A stretch of DNA of 64,000 nt from Scatomorpha stercorigallinarum (GCA_944387865.1 CALXGN010000003.1:62001-126000); one strand, 5' to 3'; positions 16,915 through 25,639 are shown, counted from the first letter of the stretch. Numbers and translations are program-made. Notes: generated by a model not told the origin, from the sequence alone.

Positions 16915-17724
16915 TCAGTTGAAAATGAACGTGAACAGCAGCCAGTAGGCCGGGGCCACGAAGAGCACGCTGTCAAAGCGGTCGAGCACGCCCCCGTGCT
17001 CCAGGAAGAGGCGGCCGTAGTCCTTGATGCCGAACTCGCGCTTGATGACGGAGAAGCTGAGGTCCCCCAGCTGCCCCAGCAGGCTGCCCGCCAGGCCCAG
17101 CAGCACCGCCACGGGCACGCCGATGTCCAGATGCACGGCCGCGCGGGCCGCGAAGTGGAAGATGAGCATGCCGGCAACGGAGCCGATGAAGCCGCCCACG
17201 CTGCCCTCCACGGTCTTATGCGGGCTGACGGCGGGGGCCAGCTTGTGCTTGCCGAACGCGCGCCCGGCGAAAAACGCGCCCGTGTCGCTCATGAAGGCCC
17301 CGATGAAGGGCGTGAGCGCGAGCGCCGGCGAAACGGCGCGCAGCCTCGCCAGGCAGGCGAAGGCCGCCGGCAGCAGCACGGCGGAGAAGATGCCCGCCAT
17401 CACGGTGGCGAAGCTCAGCCTGTGGGCGCGCCCGTGCGTGACGACGGCGGAGGCCAGGGCGTACACCACGGCGATGAACGCGGCCGGCGCGGCCGCCTCC
17501 CCCAGCTCCCACACGTCCGCATAAGCGAGCGCAAGGGCGAAGGCGAACACGGGCATGGCCGCCAGGAGCTTCCACTCCGTGCCGCCCGCGGCGCGCATCA
17601 GTTCATAGCAGCCCACGGCCGAGAGCAGCGCGGCGAGCAGCGCCGTGGCCCAGACGGGGGCCAGCAGCAATATGGCCAGCAGCAGCGGCACGCCGAGGGC
17701 GGCCACCAGCAGCCTCTGCTTCAT
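16915..17724 (-). CDS. cdsA: phosphatidate cytidylyltransferase
   Basis: Membrane enzyme making CDP-diacylglycerol, the precursor of phosphatidylglycerol and cardiolipin. 269 residues with about eight hydrophobic segments. The C-terminal signature SLLGQLGDLSFSVIKRE...KDYGRLFLEHGGVLDRFDS is clear, as is SDTGAFFAGRAFGKHKLAP. Its ATG overlaps the uppS stop by four bases. Confidence 0.96.
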   Translation of the reverse strand: MKQRLLVAALGVPLLLAILLLAPVWATALLAALLSAVGCYELMRAAGGTEWKLLAAMPVFAFALALAYADVWELGEAAAPAAFIAVVYALASAVVTHGRAHRLSFATVMAGIFSAVLLPAAFACLARLRAVSPALALTPFIGAFMSDTGAFFAGRAFGKHKLAPAVSPHKTVEGSVGGFIGSVAGMLIFHFAARAAVHLDIGVPVAVLLGLAGSLLGQLGDLSFSVIKREFGIKDYGRLFLEHGGVLDRFDSVLFVAPAYWLLFTFIFN

Positions 17725-18497
17725 TTTTTGATACCTCCAAACCTTCTGTCACGCCGGTGGAACTCGGCCACGGCGGCGTCTATGTCCGCCGGGGTGAAGT
17801 CCGGCCACAGCACGTCGGTGAAATAGAGCTCGGAATAGGCGCTCTCCCACATGAGGAAGTTGGACAGGCGCATCTCCCCGCCCGGGCGTATCACCAGGTC
17901 GGGGTCGGGGATGCCGGCGGAGAACATATAGCGGGAAAAGCCCTCCTCCGTCAGCTCGCCGGCCAGGCCGGCCTTATAGTCCTCGGCATAGCGCCGCGCG
18001 GCGCGCACGATCTCGTCCCGCCCGCCGTAGTTGATGCAGACATTGGCCTGGAAGCCCTCGTAGCGGCCGGAGATCTGCGCCGTCTCGTCGATGAGCGCGC
18101 GCAGCTCCTCGCTGAGCACGGCCGGGTCGCCGAGTATTTTCAGCCGGATGTGGTCGCGCTCCATGGTCTCCACGCTCTCGCGCAGGTACTTGCCCAGCAG
18201 GTCCATGATGGCCTCCACCTCCTGCCGCGGGCGCTTCCAGTTCTCGGTGGAAAAGGCGTACACGGTCAGGTACTCGACGCCGATGTCGCGGCAGTAGGTG
18301 GCGATCTGCCGGAAGGTCTCCGCCCCGGCGGCGTGGCCCGCCGTGCGCGGCAGGCCGCGGCGAGAGGCCCAGCGGCCGTTGCCGTCGAGGATGATGGCGA
18401 TGTGCCGGGGCGGGGAGGAGGGCGGCTGCCCCGTGCGCGCCTTTTTGGCGCGCTCCCGGGCCCGCCGGGCGAAAATCCAGCTCGTCAGCGCGTTCAT
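17721..18497 (-). CDS. uppS: undecaprenyl diphosphate synthase
   Basis: Cis-prenyltransferase adding eight isoprene units to farnesyl diphosphate to make the C55 carrier of wall synthesis. 258 residues carry IILDGNGRWA (catalytic Asp), TVYAFSTENWKRP, and the C-terminal DLVIRPGGEMRLSNFLMWES and ELYFTDVLWPDF. It consumes the products of dxr/ispG and its product feeds tagO and MraY. It starts one base after the frr stop. Confidence 0.97.
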   Translation of the reverse strand: MNALTSWIFARRARERAKKARTGQPPSSPPRHIAIILDGNGRWASRRGLPRTAGHAAGAETFRQIATYCRDIGVEYLTVYAFSTENWKRPRQEVEAIMDLLGKYLRESVETMERDHIRLKILGDPAVLSEELRALIDETAQISGRYEGFQANVCINYGGRDEIVRAARRYAEDYKAGLAGELTEEGFSRYMFSAGIPDPDLVIRPGGEMRLSNFLMWESAYSELYFTDVLWPDFTPADIDAAVAEFHRRDRRFGGIKK

Positions 18498-18498
18498 G

Positions 18499-19053
18499 TC
18501 AGATCTCGAAGAGCTCTTTTTCCTTTTTCTCGGCCACCTTGTCGATCTCCTTGATGTAATCGTCGGTGAGCTTCTGCAGGTCCTTCTCGGCGATCTTCAG
18601 GTCGTCCTCGGTGATCTCGCTGGCCTTTTTCTGGGCCTTGAACTTGTCCATGGCGTCGCGGCGCACGTTGCGCACGGCCACCTTGGCGTCCTCGGCGTAT
18701 TTCTTCACCTGCTTGGCCAGGTCGCGGCGGCGCTCCTCAGTCAGCTGCGGGAACACCAGGCGGATGGTGCGCCCGTCGTTCTGCGGGTTGATGCCGAGGT
18801 CGGAGGCCAGTATGGCCTTCTCGATGCTCTTGAGCGTGGAGCCGTCCCAGGGCTGGATGAGCAGGCTGCGCGGGTCGGGCGTGGAAATGGTGGCGATCTG
18901 CTGGATTGGCGTCGGCGTGCCGTAATAGTCGACCTGTATCTGGTCGAGCACGGCGGCGTTGGCGCGGCCCGCGCGGACGGAGGCGAAGCTCACGCCCAGC
19001 AGCTCCACGGTCTTTTTCATCTTGCCTTCAAATTCTTCGTATCCCTTGGCCAT
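18499..19053 (-). CDS. frr: ribosome recycling factor
   Basis: Splits post-termination ribosomes together with EF-G. The 184 residues match the family, a three-helix bundle with a small beta domain: VRAGRANAAVLDQIQVDYYG near residue 28, and the C-terminal KDLQKLTDDYIKEIDKV. GGAGGACAAGAAA precedes the ATG. It lies between pyrH and uppS as in most Firmicutes. Confidence 0.98.
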   Translation of the reverse strand: MAKGYEEFEGKMKKTVELLGVSFASVRAGRANAAVLDQIQVDYYGTPTPIQQIATISTPDPRSLLIQPWDGSTLKSIEKAILASDLGINPQNDGRTIRLVFPQLTEERRRDLAKQVKKYAEDAKVAVRNVRRDAMDKFKAQKKASEITEDDLKIAEKDLQKLTDDYIKEIDKVAEKKEKELFEI

Positions 19054-19067
19054 TTTCTTGTCCTCCT

Positions 19068-19787
19068 TTATTTTGTAACCACCGTGCCGACTTTTTCACC
19101 CATAACGGCACGGACAATGTTCTCCGGGTCCTTCAGCGCGAACACGATGACGGGGATGTCGTTGTCCATCGACAGGCTCGTCGCCGTGGAGTCCATCACC
19201 GCCAGGTGCTGCCGCAGCACCTCGTCATAGGTGATGGCGTCGTATTTGACGGCGTTCTCGTCCAGCCGCGGGTCGGCGGAGTAGACGCCGTCGATGTTCT
19301 TCGCCAGCAGTATGGCGTCCGCCCCGATCTCCGCGGCGCGCAGCACGGCCGCCGTGTCCGTGGAGAAGAAGGGGCTGCCCGTCCCGCAGCCGAAGAGCAC
19401 CACGCGGCCCTTTTCCAGGTGGTGCATGGCCCGCAGGCGGATATACGGCTCGGCTATCGGCTTCATCTCGATGGCCGTCTGCACGCGCACGTCGATGCCC
19501 TGCTGGCCCATCACGTCCGCCACCGCCAGGCAGTTCATGGCCGTGGCCAGCATGCCCATGTGGTCGGCGCGCGTGCGCTCTATCTTGCCCTCGCCGTCCT
19601 TGACGCCGCGCCAGAAGTTGCCGCCGCCGATGACGACGCCCACCTGCACGCCCAGCGCCGCGCAGCGGCCCACGGCGCGGCTGACGTCGGATATCACCTT
19701 GAAGTCCAGCCCCGTGTGCTTCTCGCCCGCCAGGGCCTCGCCGCTGATCTTCAGCAGCACGCGCTTATATTTTGGCTTTGCCTCCAT
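19068..19787 (-). CDS. pyrH: UMP kinase
   Basis: Phosphorylates UMP to UDP, and is allosterically controlled by GTP and UTP in the family. The 239 residues hold KISGEALAG, VIGGGNFWRG, the DHMGMLAT region and GTGSPFFSTDTAAVLRA. It is the first gene of the eight-gene operon running to polC. AAGGGGTG is placed ten bases before the ATG. Confidence 0.98.
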   Translation of the reverse strand: MEAKPKYKRVLLKISGEALAGEKHTGLDFKVISDVSRAVGRCAALGVQVGVVIGGGNFWRGVKDGEGKIERTRADHMGMLATAMNCLAVADVMGQQGIDVRVQTAIEMKPIAEPYIRLRAMHHLEKGRVVLFGCGTGSPFFSTDTAAVLRAAEIGADAILLAKNIDGVYSADPRLDENAVKYDAITYDEVLRQHLAVMDSTATSLSMDNDIPVIVFALKDPENIVRAVMGEKVGTVVTK

Positions 19788-19807
19788 CTGGTTACACCCC
19801 TTTTTTG

Positions 19808-19836
19808 ATTTTAATATATGCCGCCCAGCATTGAAA
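19808..19836 (-). promoter_or_regulatory. candidate promoter of the pyrH-polC operon
   Basis: On the minus strand TTTCAA (19836-19831), a 17-base spacer and TAAAAT (19813-19808) lie 21 bases before the pyrH ATG. The short AT-rich interval between the EamA stop and pyrH holds nothing else. Confidence 0.45.
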
Positions 19837-19857
19837 GGCCGGAATTGTAAATTTTCC

Positions 19858-20766
19858 TCAGGCGTCGAACACGCCCATGATGACGATGCCCGTCACCGTC
19901 ACCGCTATCGCCAGGTAGTGCTTCCAGCTCAGCCGCTCCTTGAGGAACAGCCGGCTCCAGAGCACGCTGGCCGCGCAGTAGGCGGAGATGATGGGCGCGC
20001 TCATGGCCACATGCTCGCTGTCCGCCAGCGCGTAGATATAGGCGAACTGGCCCGCCGTCTCGAAGATGGCGCCCGTATACTTGGGCAGCTCGGCCCTGAA
20101 GGCGAACTTCTGCCGCTTCGCCAGCAGGAAAATGAGGCAGAACACGCCCGCGGCCAGGAACGTCAGCTCATAGGCGACGTTGGCGCTGTCCTCGTTGAGC
20201 GTCTCCAGCACCAGCGAGTCGGCGAAGGTGCCGGCGGCGTCCAGCACGCAGTAGGCGGCGGGCAGCAGCAGCGCTTTCCAGTTCTTGGCGTACTGCCACT
20301 TGCCCTTCTCCTGCCGGGCGCGGCGCAGCTCCTCGTCCTCCGTCACTTCCGCCACGCCCAGGCCGATGACGCCGCCGCAGACGAGCACTATGGCCGCCAG
20401 CTGCCAGCCGTTCATGCCGGCGATTCCGCTCATGACGATGGTGGCCACCGCCACCAGCGCGCCGGAGCTGTTGCAGATGGGCGAGGATATCGAGAGCTCG
20501 ATATACCGCAGCCCTATGTAGCCCATGGTCATGGAGAGGATGTAGAGCAGCGAAACGGGCAGGTAGGTGAAAATAACCTGCCAGGAGATCTCAGTCCCGC
20601 CGATGAAAACCTCGTAAGCCGCGTGCAGGCCCATCACGGCGCCGACGGCGATGACCATCTTCAGGTGCGAATACCGGTCCCGGCCGTCCACGCAGCCGAG
20701 CTTGGAAAAGAAGTCCGAGCCGCTCCAGCAGAGCAGCGCGATGATCGCGAACCAAAACCAGTTCAT
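19858..20766 (-). CDS. EamA/DMT-superfamily transporter
   Basis: 302 residues in ten hydrophobic segments with internal duplication, starting NWFWFAIIALLCWSGSDFFSKLG, typical of the drug/metabolite transporter superfamily. The cytosolic charged stretch (EDEELRRARQEKGKWQYAKN) divides the two five-helix halves, and SAPIISAYCAASVLWSRLFLKERL is the usual second-half motif. Substrate unknown. It is monocistronic, has its own promoter, and is divergent from spoIIGA. Confidence 0.88.
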   Translation of the reverse strand: MNWFWFAIIALLCWSGSDFFSKLGCVDGRDRYSHLKMVIAVGAVMGLHAAYEVFIGGTEISWQVIFTYLPVSLLYILSMTMGYIGLRYIELSISSPICNSSGALVAVATIVMSGIAGMNGWQLAAIVLVCGGVIGLGVAEVTEDEELRRARQEKGKWQYAKNWKALLLPAAYCVLDAAGTFADSLVLETLNEDSANVAYELTFLAAGVFCLIFLLAKRQKFAFRAELPKYTGAIFETAGQFAYIYALADSEHVAMSAPIISAYCAASVLWSRLFLKERLSWKHYLAIAVTVTGIVIMGVFDA

Positions 20767-20813
20767 TTTCTGTTTTCCCCATCCCTGAAAAAAGTATAAA
20801 GATTATCCGTAGT

Positions 20814-20843
20814 ATTGTACCACACTTTGACCGCGCTTGTAAA
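20814..20843 (-). promoter_or_regulatory. promoter of the EamA transporter gene
   Basis: Minus strand TTTACA (20843-20838), an 18-base spacer and TACAAT (20819-20814) preceded by TGG, an extended -10. It lies within the divergent interval shared with spoIIGA. Confidence 0.5.
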
Positions 20844-20882
20844 TGACAACATCCGCGCCCCGGACAGGTGTATCATGCCCCT

Positions 20883-21713
20883 ATGATCTACGCAGACAGC
20901 CTGTTCGCCCTCAATATGGCCATCGACTACTTCCTGCTGCTCTGCTCGGCGCGGCTCTGCGGCGCCGGGCTGCGCCGGGCGCGCTTCGCCCTGGCGGCGG
21001 CGCTCGGCGGGGCCTACGCCCTCCTCTGCGTGCTGCCGGGCACGGGCTTCCTCTCCCTGGGGCCGGTGAAGCTGGCGGCGGCCGCGCTGATGTCCGTCGC
21101 GGCCTACGGCGGCGAGCGGCGCTGGCTGCGCTGCTTCGTGGCCTTCCTGGCCGTATCGGCGGCCTTCGGCGGGGCGGTGTTCGCGCTCTCGCTCGTCTCC
21201 GGGACGGCCTTTTCCGGGCTCATGTACGTCCCTGTCTCGCCGCGGGTGCTGGCCGTGTCCTTCGCCGTGTGCTATGCGGCGGTGAGCTTCGCCTTCCGCC
21301 GCGCGCACCGTAGAGCGGAGCGGGAGGTGGTGGCGCTGACGGTCACGCTCTGCGGCAAAAGCGCGCAGCTGCGCGCGCTGTGCGACACGGGCAACGAGCT
21401 GACGGACCCGGTCTCCGGCCGGCCGGTGGCGGTGGCGGGATACGCCGCCCTGGCGGCGATACTGCCCGCCGGCGCGCCGCGCGAGCCGCCGGAGGACGCC
21501 GTGGAGCTCTGCTCCGCGCTCAGCGCCCTGCCCGCGCTGGCGGGGCGCGTGAGCCTGGTGCCCTACAGCTCGCTGGGGCGCAGCCACGGCCTGCTGGCCG
21601 CGCTGAGGCCGGACGCGGCCAGCGCCGCGGGGCGGGAGGTGGCGCTGCTCGTGGGTCTCAGCCCCCGGGCGCTGGGGGACGGCAGCTATGACGCCATTTG
21701 GCAGAAAGGATGA
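20883..21713 (+). CDS. spoIIGA: sigma-E processing peptidase SpoIIGA
   Basis: Membrane aspartic protease that, on a forespore signal, removes the pro-peptide of sigma-E in the mother cell. The N-terminal half (1-150) has about five hydrophobic helices beginning IYADSLFALNMAIDYFLL, the family start. The cytosolic C-terminal half carries the catalytic aspartate in CDTGNELTDPVSGRPV, plus PYSSLGRSHGLLAALRPD. The frame is open from GTG 20868, but ATG 20883 fits the family N terminus. 276 residues against about 300 in Bacillus. It is directly followed by sigE. Confidence 0.94.
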   Translation: MIYADSLFALNMAIDYFLLLCSARLCGAGLRRARFALAAALGGAYALLCVLPGTGFLSLGPVKLAAAALMSVAAYGGERRWLRCFVAFLAVSAAFGGAVFALSLVSGTAFSGLMYVPVSPRVLAVSFAVCYAAVSFAFRRAHRRAEREVVALTVTLCGKSAQLRALCDTGNELTDPVSGRPVAVAGYAALAAILPAGAPREPPEDAVELCSALSALPALAGRVSLVPYSSLGRSHGLLAALRPDAASAAGREVALLVGLSPRALGDGSYDAIWQKG

Positions 21714-21719
21714 TGGATC

Positions 21720-22451
21720 GTGAAAAGGAACATGCTGCTCATGCGCCTGCGCCTGGCCCTGGGGCGGGCGCTCGCGCGCTTCGGCGTGGTGCCGCCGGAG
21801 ATCTACTACATCGGCGGCAGCGACACCCTGCCCCCGCCCCTGCCGCGGGCCGAGGAGGCGGAGGCCATCGCCGCCCTTGAGCGCGGCGACGAGGACGCGC
21901 GCCAGCTGCTGGTGGAGCACAACCTGCGCCTGGTGGTGTACATAGCCCGCCGCTTTGAGAACACGGGCATCAACCTGGAGGACCTCATCAGCATCGGCGC
22001 CATCGGCCTCATCAAGGCCGTGAACACCTTCCGCTCCTCCAAGAACATCAAGCTCGCCACCTACGCCTCCCGCTGCATCGAGAACGAGATCCTCATGTAC
22101 CTGCGCAAAAACGGCGCGCAGAAGACGGAAGTCAGCCTTGACGAGCCGCTGAACACGGACTACGACGGCAACGAACTGCTGCTCTCGGACATCCTCGGCA
22201 CGGACGCCGACGAGGTCATCCGCCCGCTGGAGGACGACGCGGAGGCGCAGATGCTGATGGCCGCCATCGAAACGCTCTGCGAACGCGAAAAGCGCATCAT
22301 ACTGATGCGCTTCGGCTTCCTGGACGGCACGGAGTACACGCAAAAGGAGGTGGCCGACATGCTCGGCATCTCCCAGAGCTACATCTCCCGCCTGGAAAAG
22401 CGCATCATCGCCCGCCTGAGGAAGGAAATGGTGCGCCAGATGCAGGTGTGA
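21720..22451 (+). CDS. sigE: sporulation sigma factor sigma-E (pro-form)
   Basis: Mother-cell early sigma factor. The 243 residues begin with a basic amphipathic pro-sequence (MKRNMLLMRLRLALGRALA) cut by SpoIIGA. Region 2 (LLVEHNLRLVVYIARRFENT, EDLISIGAIGLIKAVNTF, KLATYASRCIENEILM) and region 4 (YTQKEVADMLGISQSYISRLEKRII) are complete. The start is GTG at 21720 with AAAGGA upstream. The next gene in Bacillus would be sigG; here a repeat region follows and sigG is not adjacent. Confidence 0.96.
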   Translation: MKRNMLLMRLRLALGRALARFGVVPPEIYYIGGSDTLPPPLPRAEEAEAIAALERGDEDARQLLVEHNLRLVVYIARRFENTGINLEDLISIGAIGLIKAVNTFRSSKNIKLATYASRCIENEILMYLRKNGAQKTEVSLDEPLNTDYDGNELLLSDILGTDADEVIRPLEDDAEAQMLMAAIETLCEREKRIILMRFGFLDGTEYTQKEVADMLGISQSYISRLEKRIIARLRKEMVRQMQV

Positions 22452-22464
22452 ATTTGGGAGAGTG

Positions 22465-22925
22465 CAGGGACTTAGCGTCCCTGCGGCCCATTCCTGAGAG
22501 GTTTCTTTTGCTTGCGCCAAAAGAAACCCCTCAGACTCCAAAGAAAAGCGCTTTTGGTGCTTGTCGATGCGTAAAATCTGCTTGTTAGTTTGGGTGGTGA
22601 CGAATTTAAAGGTGGTCATCCCGGTGTCGGATAGCCTTGCACAACGCCGACCGCGGTTGGCTTCGCTTCGCTCGCGCCGCTAACGAAATCATAATCGGCA
22701 GTGCCGCGAGCGTAAGCGAAGCAGTGCACGGTCGGCGATGCAGGAAACGCATTCACCGACGGGATGACCACTTTTGACAACAAAAAGCTGTAAAAACACG
22801 CAAAAAACGCTCCGACCCGCGCCAGAGCGTTTTTCTTTGGGGCGCCACACCCGTTTCTTTGGGCAAGACCAAAGAAATGGGGTGGCACGTGGGCCACGCA
22901 GGGGCTTCCGCCCCTGCATCCCGCC
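22465..22925. repeat. mosaic intergenic repeat, copy C
   Basis: Modules in order: the palindrome GCAGGGACTTAGCGTCCCTGC (22464-22484), a hairpin TGAGAGGTTTCTTTT...AAAAGAAACCCCTCA (22495-22532) followed by GACTCCAAAGAAAA, a 36-base block at 22646-22681 identical to copies D and E, a 49-base block at 22733-22781 matching 36021-36069, a terminator stem, the hairpin module 22833-22888, and a final GCAGGGGCTTCCGCCCCTGC. It fills the convergent gap between sigE and the small gene at 22935. No credible ORF. Confidence 0.8.
22803..22834. terminator. bidirectional terminator inside repeat copy C
   Basis: AAAAACGCTC at 22803-22812 pairs with GAGCGTTTTT at 22825-22834. A matching stem with two more base pairs is present in copy E (36092-36123), so pairing is preserved although bases differ. 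It can serve both sigE and the convergent spoIIE transcript. Confidence 0.75.
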
Positions 22926-22934
22926 CGCCGCCGG

Positions 22935-23219
22935 CTAAAGGGCGGCGAGGGTGACGACGGCTGCGGCCGCCGCGGCCAGCGCGGCCAGCGCCGCCAGGCC
23001 CAGCTTCCAGCCGCTGCGCTCGGCCGAGCGCTCGCGCATGTACAGTCCCGCGGCCCGCTTCGCTTCGCGCAGCACCTGCTCGGCGCTGACACCGCCGCGC
23101 AGCGCCCGCTCGCGGACGATGAATATCGCCTCCTCAAACAGCTCGTTCCCCGGCTGGCGCACCACGATCACGCGGCGCGACACGCCCTTCACCAGCTCCG
23201 AGCGCTCCCGCGTCCTCAT
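22935..23219 (-). CDS. small C-tail-anchored protein coupled to spoIIE
   Basis: 94 residues. Residues 10-60 form a conserved-looking soluble part (VKGVSRRVIVVRQPGNELFEEAIFIVRE, VSAEQVLREAKRAAGLYM), and residues 72-94 are one hydrophobic Ala/Leu helix, so it is probably tail-anchored. Its ATG overlaps the spoIIE stop (ATGA), giving translational coupling. I recall similar short genes in clostridia, annotated only as hypothetical. A sporulation role follows only from the coupling. Confidence 0.8.
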   Translation of the reverse strand: MRTRERSELVKGVSRRVIVVRQPGNELFEEAIFIVRERALRGGVSAEQVLREAKRAAGLYMRERSAERSGWKLGLAALAALAAAAAAVVTLAAL

Positions 23220-25528
23220 ATGCGCTCATCCACCCGCACGGCGAGGACGGTCATGTCGTCGCTGTTCCCGTATTCGTCCGCCGCCCGCCGCAGCACGGAG
23301 CGCGCCAGCGCCTTCACGTCCGGCTCCTCCGTCTCCCGCAGCATGTCCAGCAGCCAGCCGTCGTCCAGCCCGGGCGACACGCCATCGGAGGCCACCAGCG
23401 CCAGGCTGCCCGGCTTCAGGCGCATACGCACCGTGTCCGGCGGCGCGCCTGCGCCCGTCATGCCCGCCGCCAGGCTCTCGCCGGCGATGCGCCGCACGCT
23501 CTTGCCCGTTTTCACATATGAGGGCGCCGCGCCGTATTTGTAGAAGCAGGTCTCGCCCGTGAACAGGTCCACGCACATCAGGTCCGCCGTGGCGAAGCCC
23601 CACTCCTCCCCGTTGCGCAGCAGCATCACGGAGTTGAGTATCTTCATCGCCGCCGCGCCGTCCACGCCCGAGCGCAGGAAGCGCTCGAGTATGGCCACGG
23701 CCTCGCCGCTGTCCTCGGCGGCCTCGCTGCCCGCGCCCATGCCGTCGGAGAGTATCACGCAGAGCACGCCGCCGTCGGTCTTGAAATAGGTCCCCTTGTC
23801 GCCGTTCACGCTCTCGCCGCGCTTTTTCATGGCCGCGATGCCCACGGAGACGGTGAGCGGCTCCGCCTCCAGCAGCGTCAGCCGCCCCTCCCCGCCGCCG
23901 GATGTGCGGCAGAGCCGCACGCCCAGCACGGCGGAGAGCTTGTCCAGATAGGCCGGGTCCTGCGTCAGCGCGCCCAGGCGTCCGGACTCGACGACGGCCC
24001 GCAGCCGCCCGCCCCCGTCGCGGAACACGGCGGCGTCCGCCTCGATGTCCAGCGAGCGCAGATAGCGCATCAGCCGCCGCTCGGCGAGCGGGTCGGCGCC
24101 GTTCACGCTGCCGATCTCCCGCGCCACGCCGGCGAGGATCTCCGCGAAGTCCTCATACTGCGCCCAGGCCGCCGCGCGGCTCTCCGCCAGATAGCTGCGG
24201 TACTGCCGGCGGAAGGCCAGCGCGCGCAGCTCGGCGTTCACGGCGGCGACGAACTGCGGCAGGGCCAGGCAGCGGCGGCGGAACCACTCCGGTATGTCCT
24301 CTTCCTCCAGCGCGCCGCGCGCCGCCATCGCCTCTGTGGCGGAGTTGAGGGCGTCCAGCGTCTCCATATAGCCCTTCGTCCAGCACTCGCCGCGCTTTTT
24401 GCACTTTACGCAGGAGACGTCCGCCGCGCGGTCGAAAACGCGGGCGATGTCGTTGTCGTTGCCGTCGGCAGTGTTGCGCCGCACGACCTCGCAGACGTCG
24501 CCGTAGGCCCGGGCGATGCCTTCCACGCGCCGCGCCGCGTAGCGCCGCAGTCCGCTCTCGCCCATGCCGGGGGCCATCGGCTGCAAGAGCGAGCTCAGCC
24601 GGGCCAGCGCCGCCGGCGGTATCAGCATGAACACCACGGAAGCGGCGAACACCTCAAATAGCGCGCCCAGCTGCGGCGTCCAGCGCCAGCAGCAGGCGGC
24701 GCAGAGCGCGTCGGCCAGGACGAAGCTGAGCAGGAACGTCAGCCGCCCATAGCGCGCGAACACGCCGGACACCAGCCCCGCAAAGGCATAGGCCATGGTG
24801 AAGAAGGGCTCCGCCCCGCCGGCGGCGTCCATCGCCAGGCCGAAGGCCGTGCCCACCGCCGCGCCGGCCATGCTGCCGCCCTTGAGCGAGCTCGTCATCA
24901 CCAGCAGCAGCGCGATCACCCGCCCCAGGGACACCGTGCCCGCGATGTGTACGCGCGCCAGGGCCGTCAGCGCGCAGGCCGCCAGCACGGCCACCGCCGC
25001 TTCGCGCCGGCGCTCGGAGCCCTCCGTCTGCCGCTCGCGCGCGCTCAGCGCCTCGCGGAAGAAAAACGCCGCCGCGCCCGAGAGCAGCGACTCGATGAGC
25101 ACCTCCGCCGCCACGCCGACGTCGCCCATCCCGCCGGCCAGCCGCCCCAGCGCGCCCGTGGCCGCCGTCACGGCAAAGGCGGAGCAGGGCGCGATCCAGG
25201 GCGAGGTCTCCATGCGCTCCTCGCCGATGATGAAGCTGAGCGTGAAGGCCAGCACGCAGGCCGCCGCATAGCGTATGCCCCAGTCCAGCCCGCCCGTGGC
25301 CAGATAGCCCAGGCAGGCCCCCGACAGCGCCCCCAGCCCGCCCAGGCCCGTCCCCGAATGGGCCACCAGCGCTGTGCCGAAGGGCGCCATGGTGCCGGCA
25401 AAGCGCCCCGCGGCCAGCAGGAAGCCCAGCAGGAAGCGCGCCATCGCCGGCGCCGCCGCGCGCAGCCACTCCCGCTGCCCGCCCTCCTCCGGGCGGCTGT
25501 TCTCCACGATATTTCCCCTGTCTGACAT
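23216..25528 (-). CDS. spoIIE: stage II sporulation protein E (PP2C phosphatase)
   Basis: Polytopic phosphatase of the polar septum that dephosphorylates SpoIIAA and so frees sigma-F in the forespore. About 770 residues: ten hydrophobic helices (about 30-330), a regulatory middle region with CVKCKKRGECW, and a PP2C domain at the C terminus with LSDGMGAGSEAAEDSG, the LMCVDLFTGETCFYKYGAAPSYV block and NSDDMTVLAVRV. The frame is open to 25627, but GGAGGAAAAGCA before ATG 25528 decides the start. It is followed by a coupled small gene. Confidence 0.95.
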   Translation of the reverse strand: MSDRGNIVENSRPEEGGQREWLRAAAPAMARFLLGFLLAAGRFAGTMAPFGTALVAHSGTGLGGLGALSGACLGYLATGGLDWGIRYAAACVLAFTLSFIIGEERMETSPWIAPCSAFAVTAATGALGRLAGGMGDVGVAAEVLIESLLSGAAAFFFREALSARERQTEGSERRREAAVAVLAACALTALARVHIAGTVSLGRVIALLLVMTSSLKGGSMAGAAVGTAFGLAMDAAGGAEPFFTMAYAFAGLVSGVFARYGRLTFLLSFVLADALCAACCWRWTPQLGALFEVFAASVVFMLIPPAALARLSSLLQPMAPGMGESGLRRYAARRVEGIARAYGDVCEVVRRNTADGNDNDIARVFDRAADVSCVKCKKRGECWTKGYMETLDALNSATEAMAARGALEEEDIPEWFRRRCLALPQFVAAVNAELRALAFRRQYRSYLAESRAAAWAQYEDFAEILAGVAREIGSVNGADPLAERRLMRYLRSLDIEADAAVFRDGGGRLRAVVESGRLGALTQDPAYLDKLSAVLGVRLCRTSGGGEGRLTLLEAEPLTVSVGIAAMKKRGESVNGDKGTYFKTDGGVLCVILSDGMGAGSEAAEDSGEAVAILERFLRSGVDGAAAMKILNSVMLLRNGEEWGFATADLMCVDLFTGETCFYKYGAAPSYVKTGKSVRRIAGESLAAGMTGAGAPPDTVRMRLKPGSLALVASDGVSPGLDDGWLLDMLRETEEPDVKALARSVLRRAADEYGNSDDMTVLAVRVDERI

Positions 25529-25549
25529 TGCTTTTCCTCCGCACATGAG

Positions 25550-25593
25550 TTTACATAAATTATAGATATATTTCTTATGTAAAGTCTGTCGGA
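25550..25593 (-). promoter_or_regulatory. candidate Spo0A-controlled promoter and palindrome upstream of spoIIE
   Basis: On the minus strand a perfect TATAAT (25564-25559) is preceded not by a -35 hexamer at normal spacing but by TCCGACA (25593-25587), one mismatch from the 0A box TTCGACA. Nine-base arms TTTACATAA (25550-25558) and TTATGTAAA (25575-25583) form a palindrome around the -10. The layout resembles 0A-box-over-(-35) promoters known for spoIIE in Bacillus. Confidence 0.45.
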
Positions 25594-25639
25594 GGCCGCT
25601 GTAGATAATTGGGTTTTTAGCCGCCACGGTGCTGCTTAC

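Noticed and set aside
20763..22619. Antisense frame of 618 codons over spoIIGA and sigE
   Set aside because: Both plus-strand genes have diagnostic catalytic and sigma regions; the antisense product has no recognisable feature.
22616..23137. Several open frames inside the mosaic repeats (also around 5120, 9234, 25801 and 35620)
   Set aside because: They repeat in different copies only because the DNA repeats, have low-complexity products, and are interrupted by conserved hairpins.
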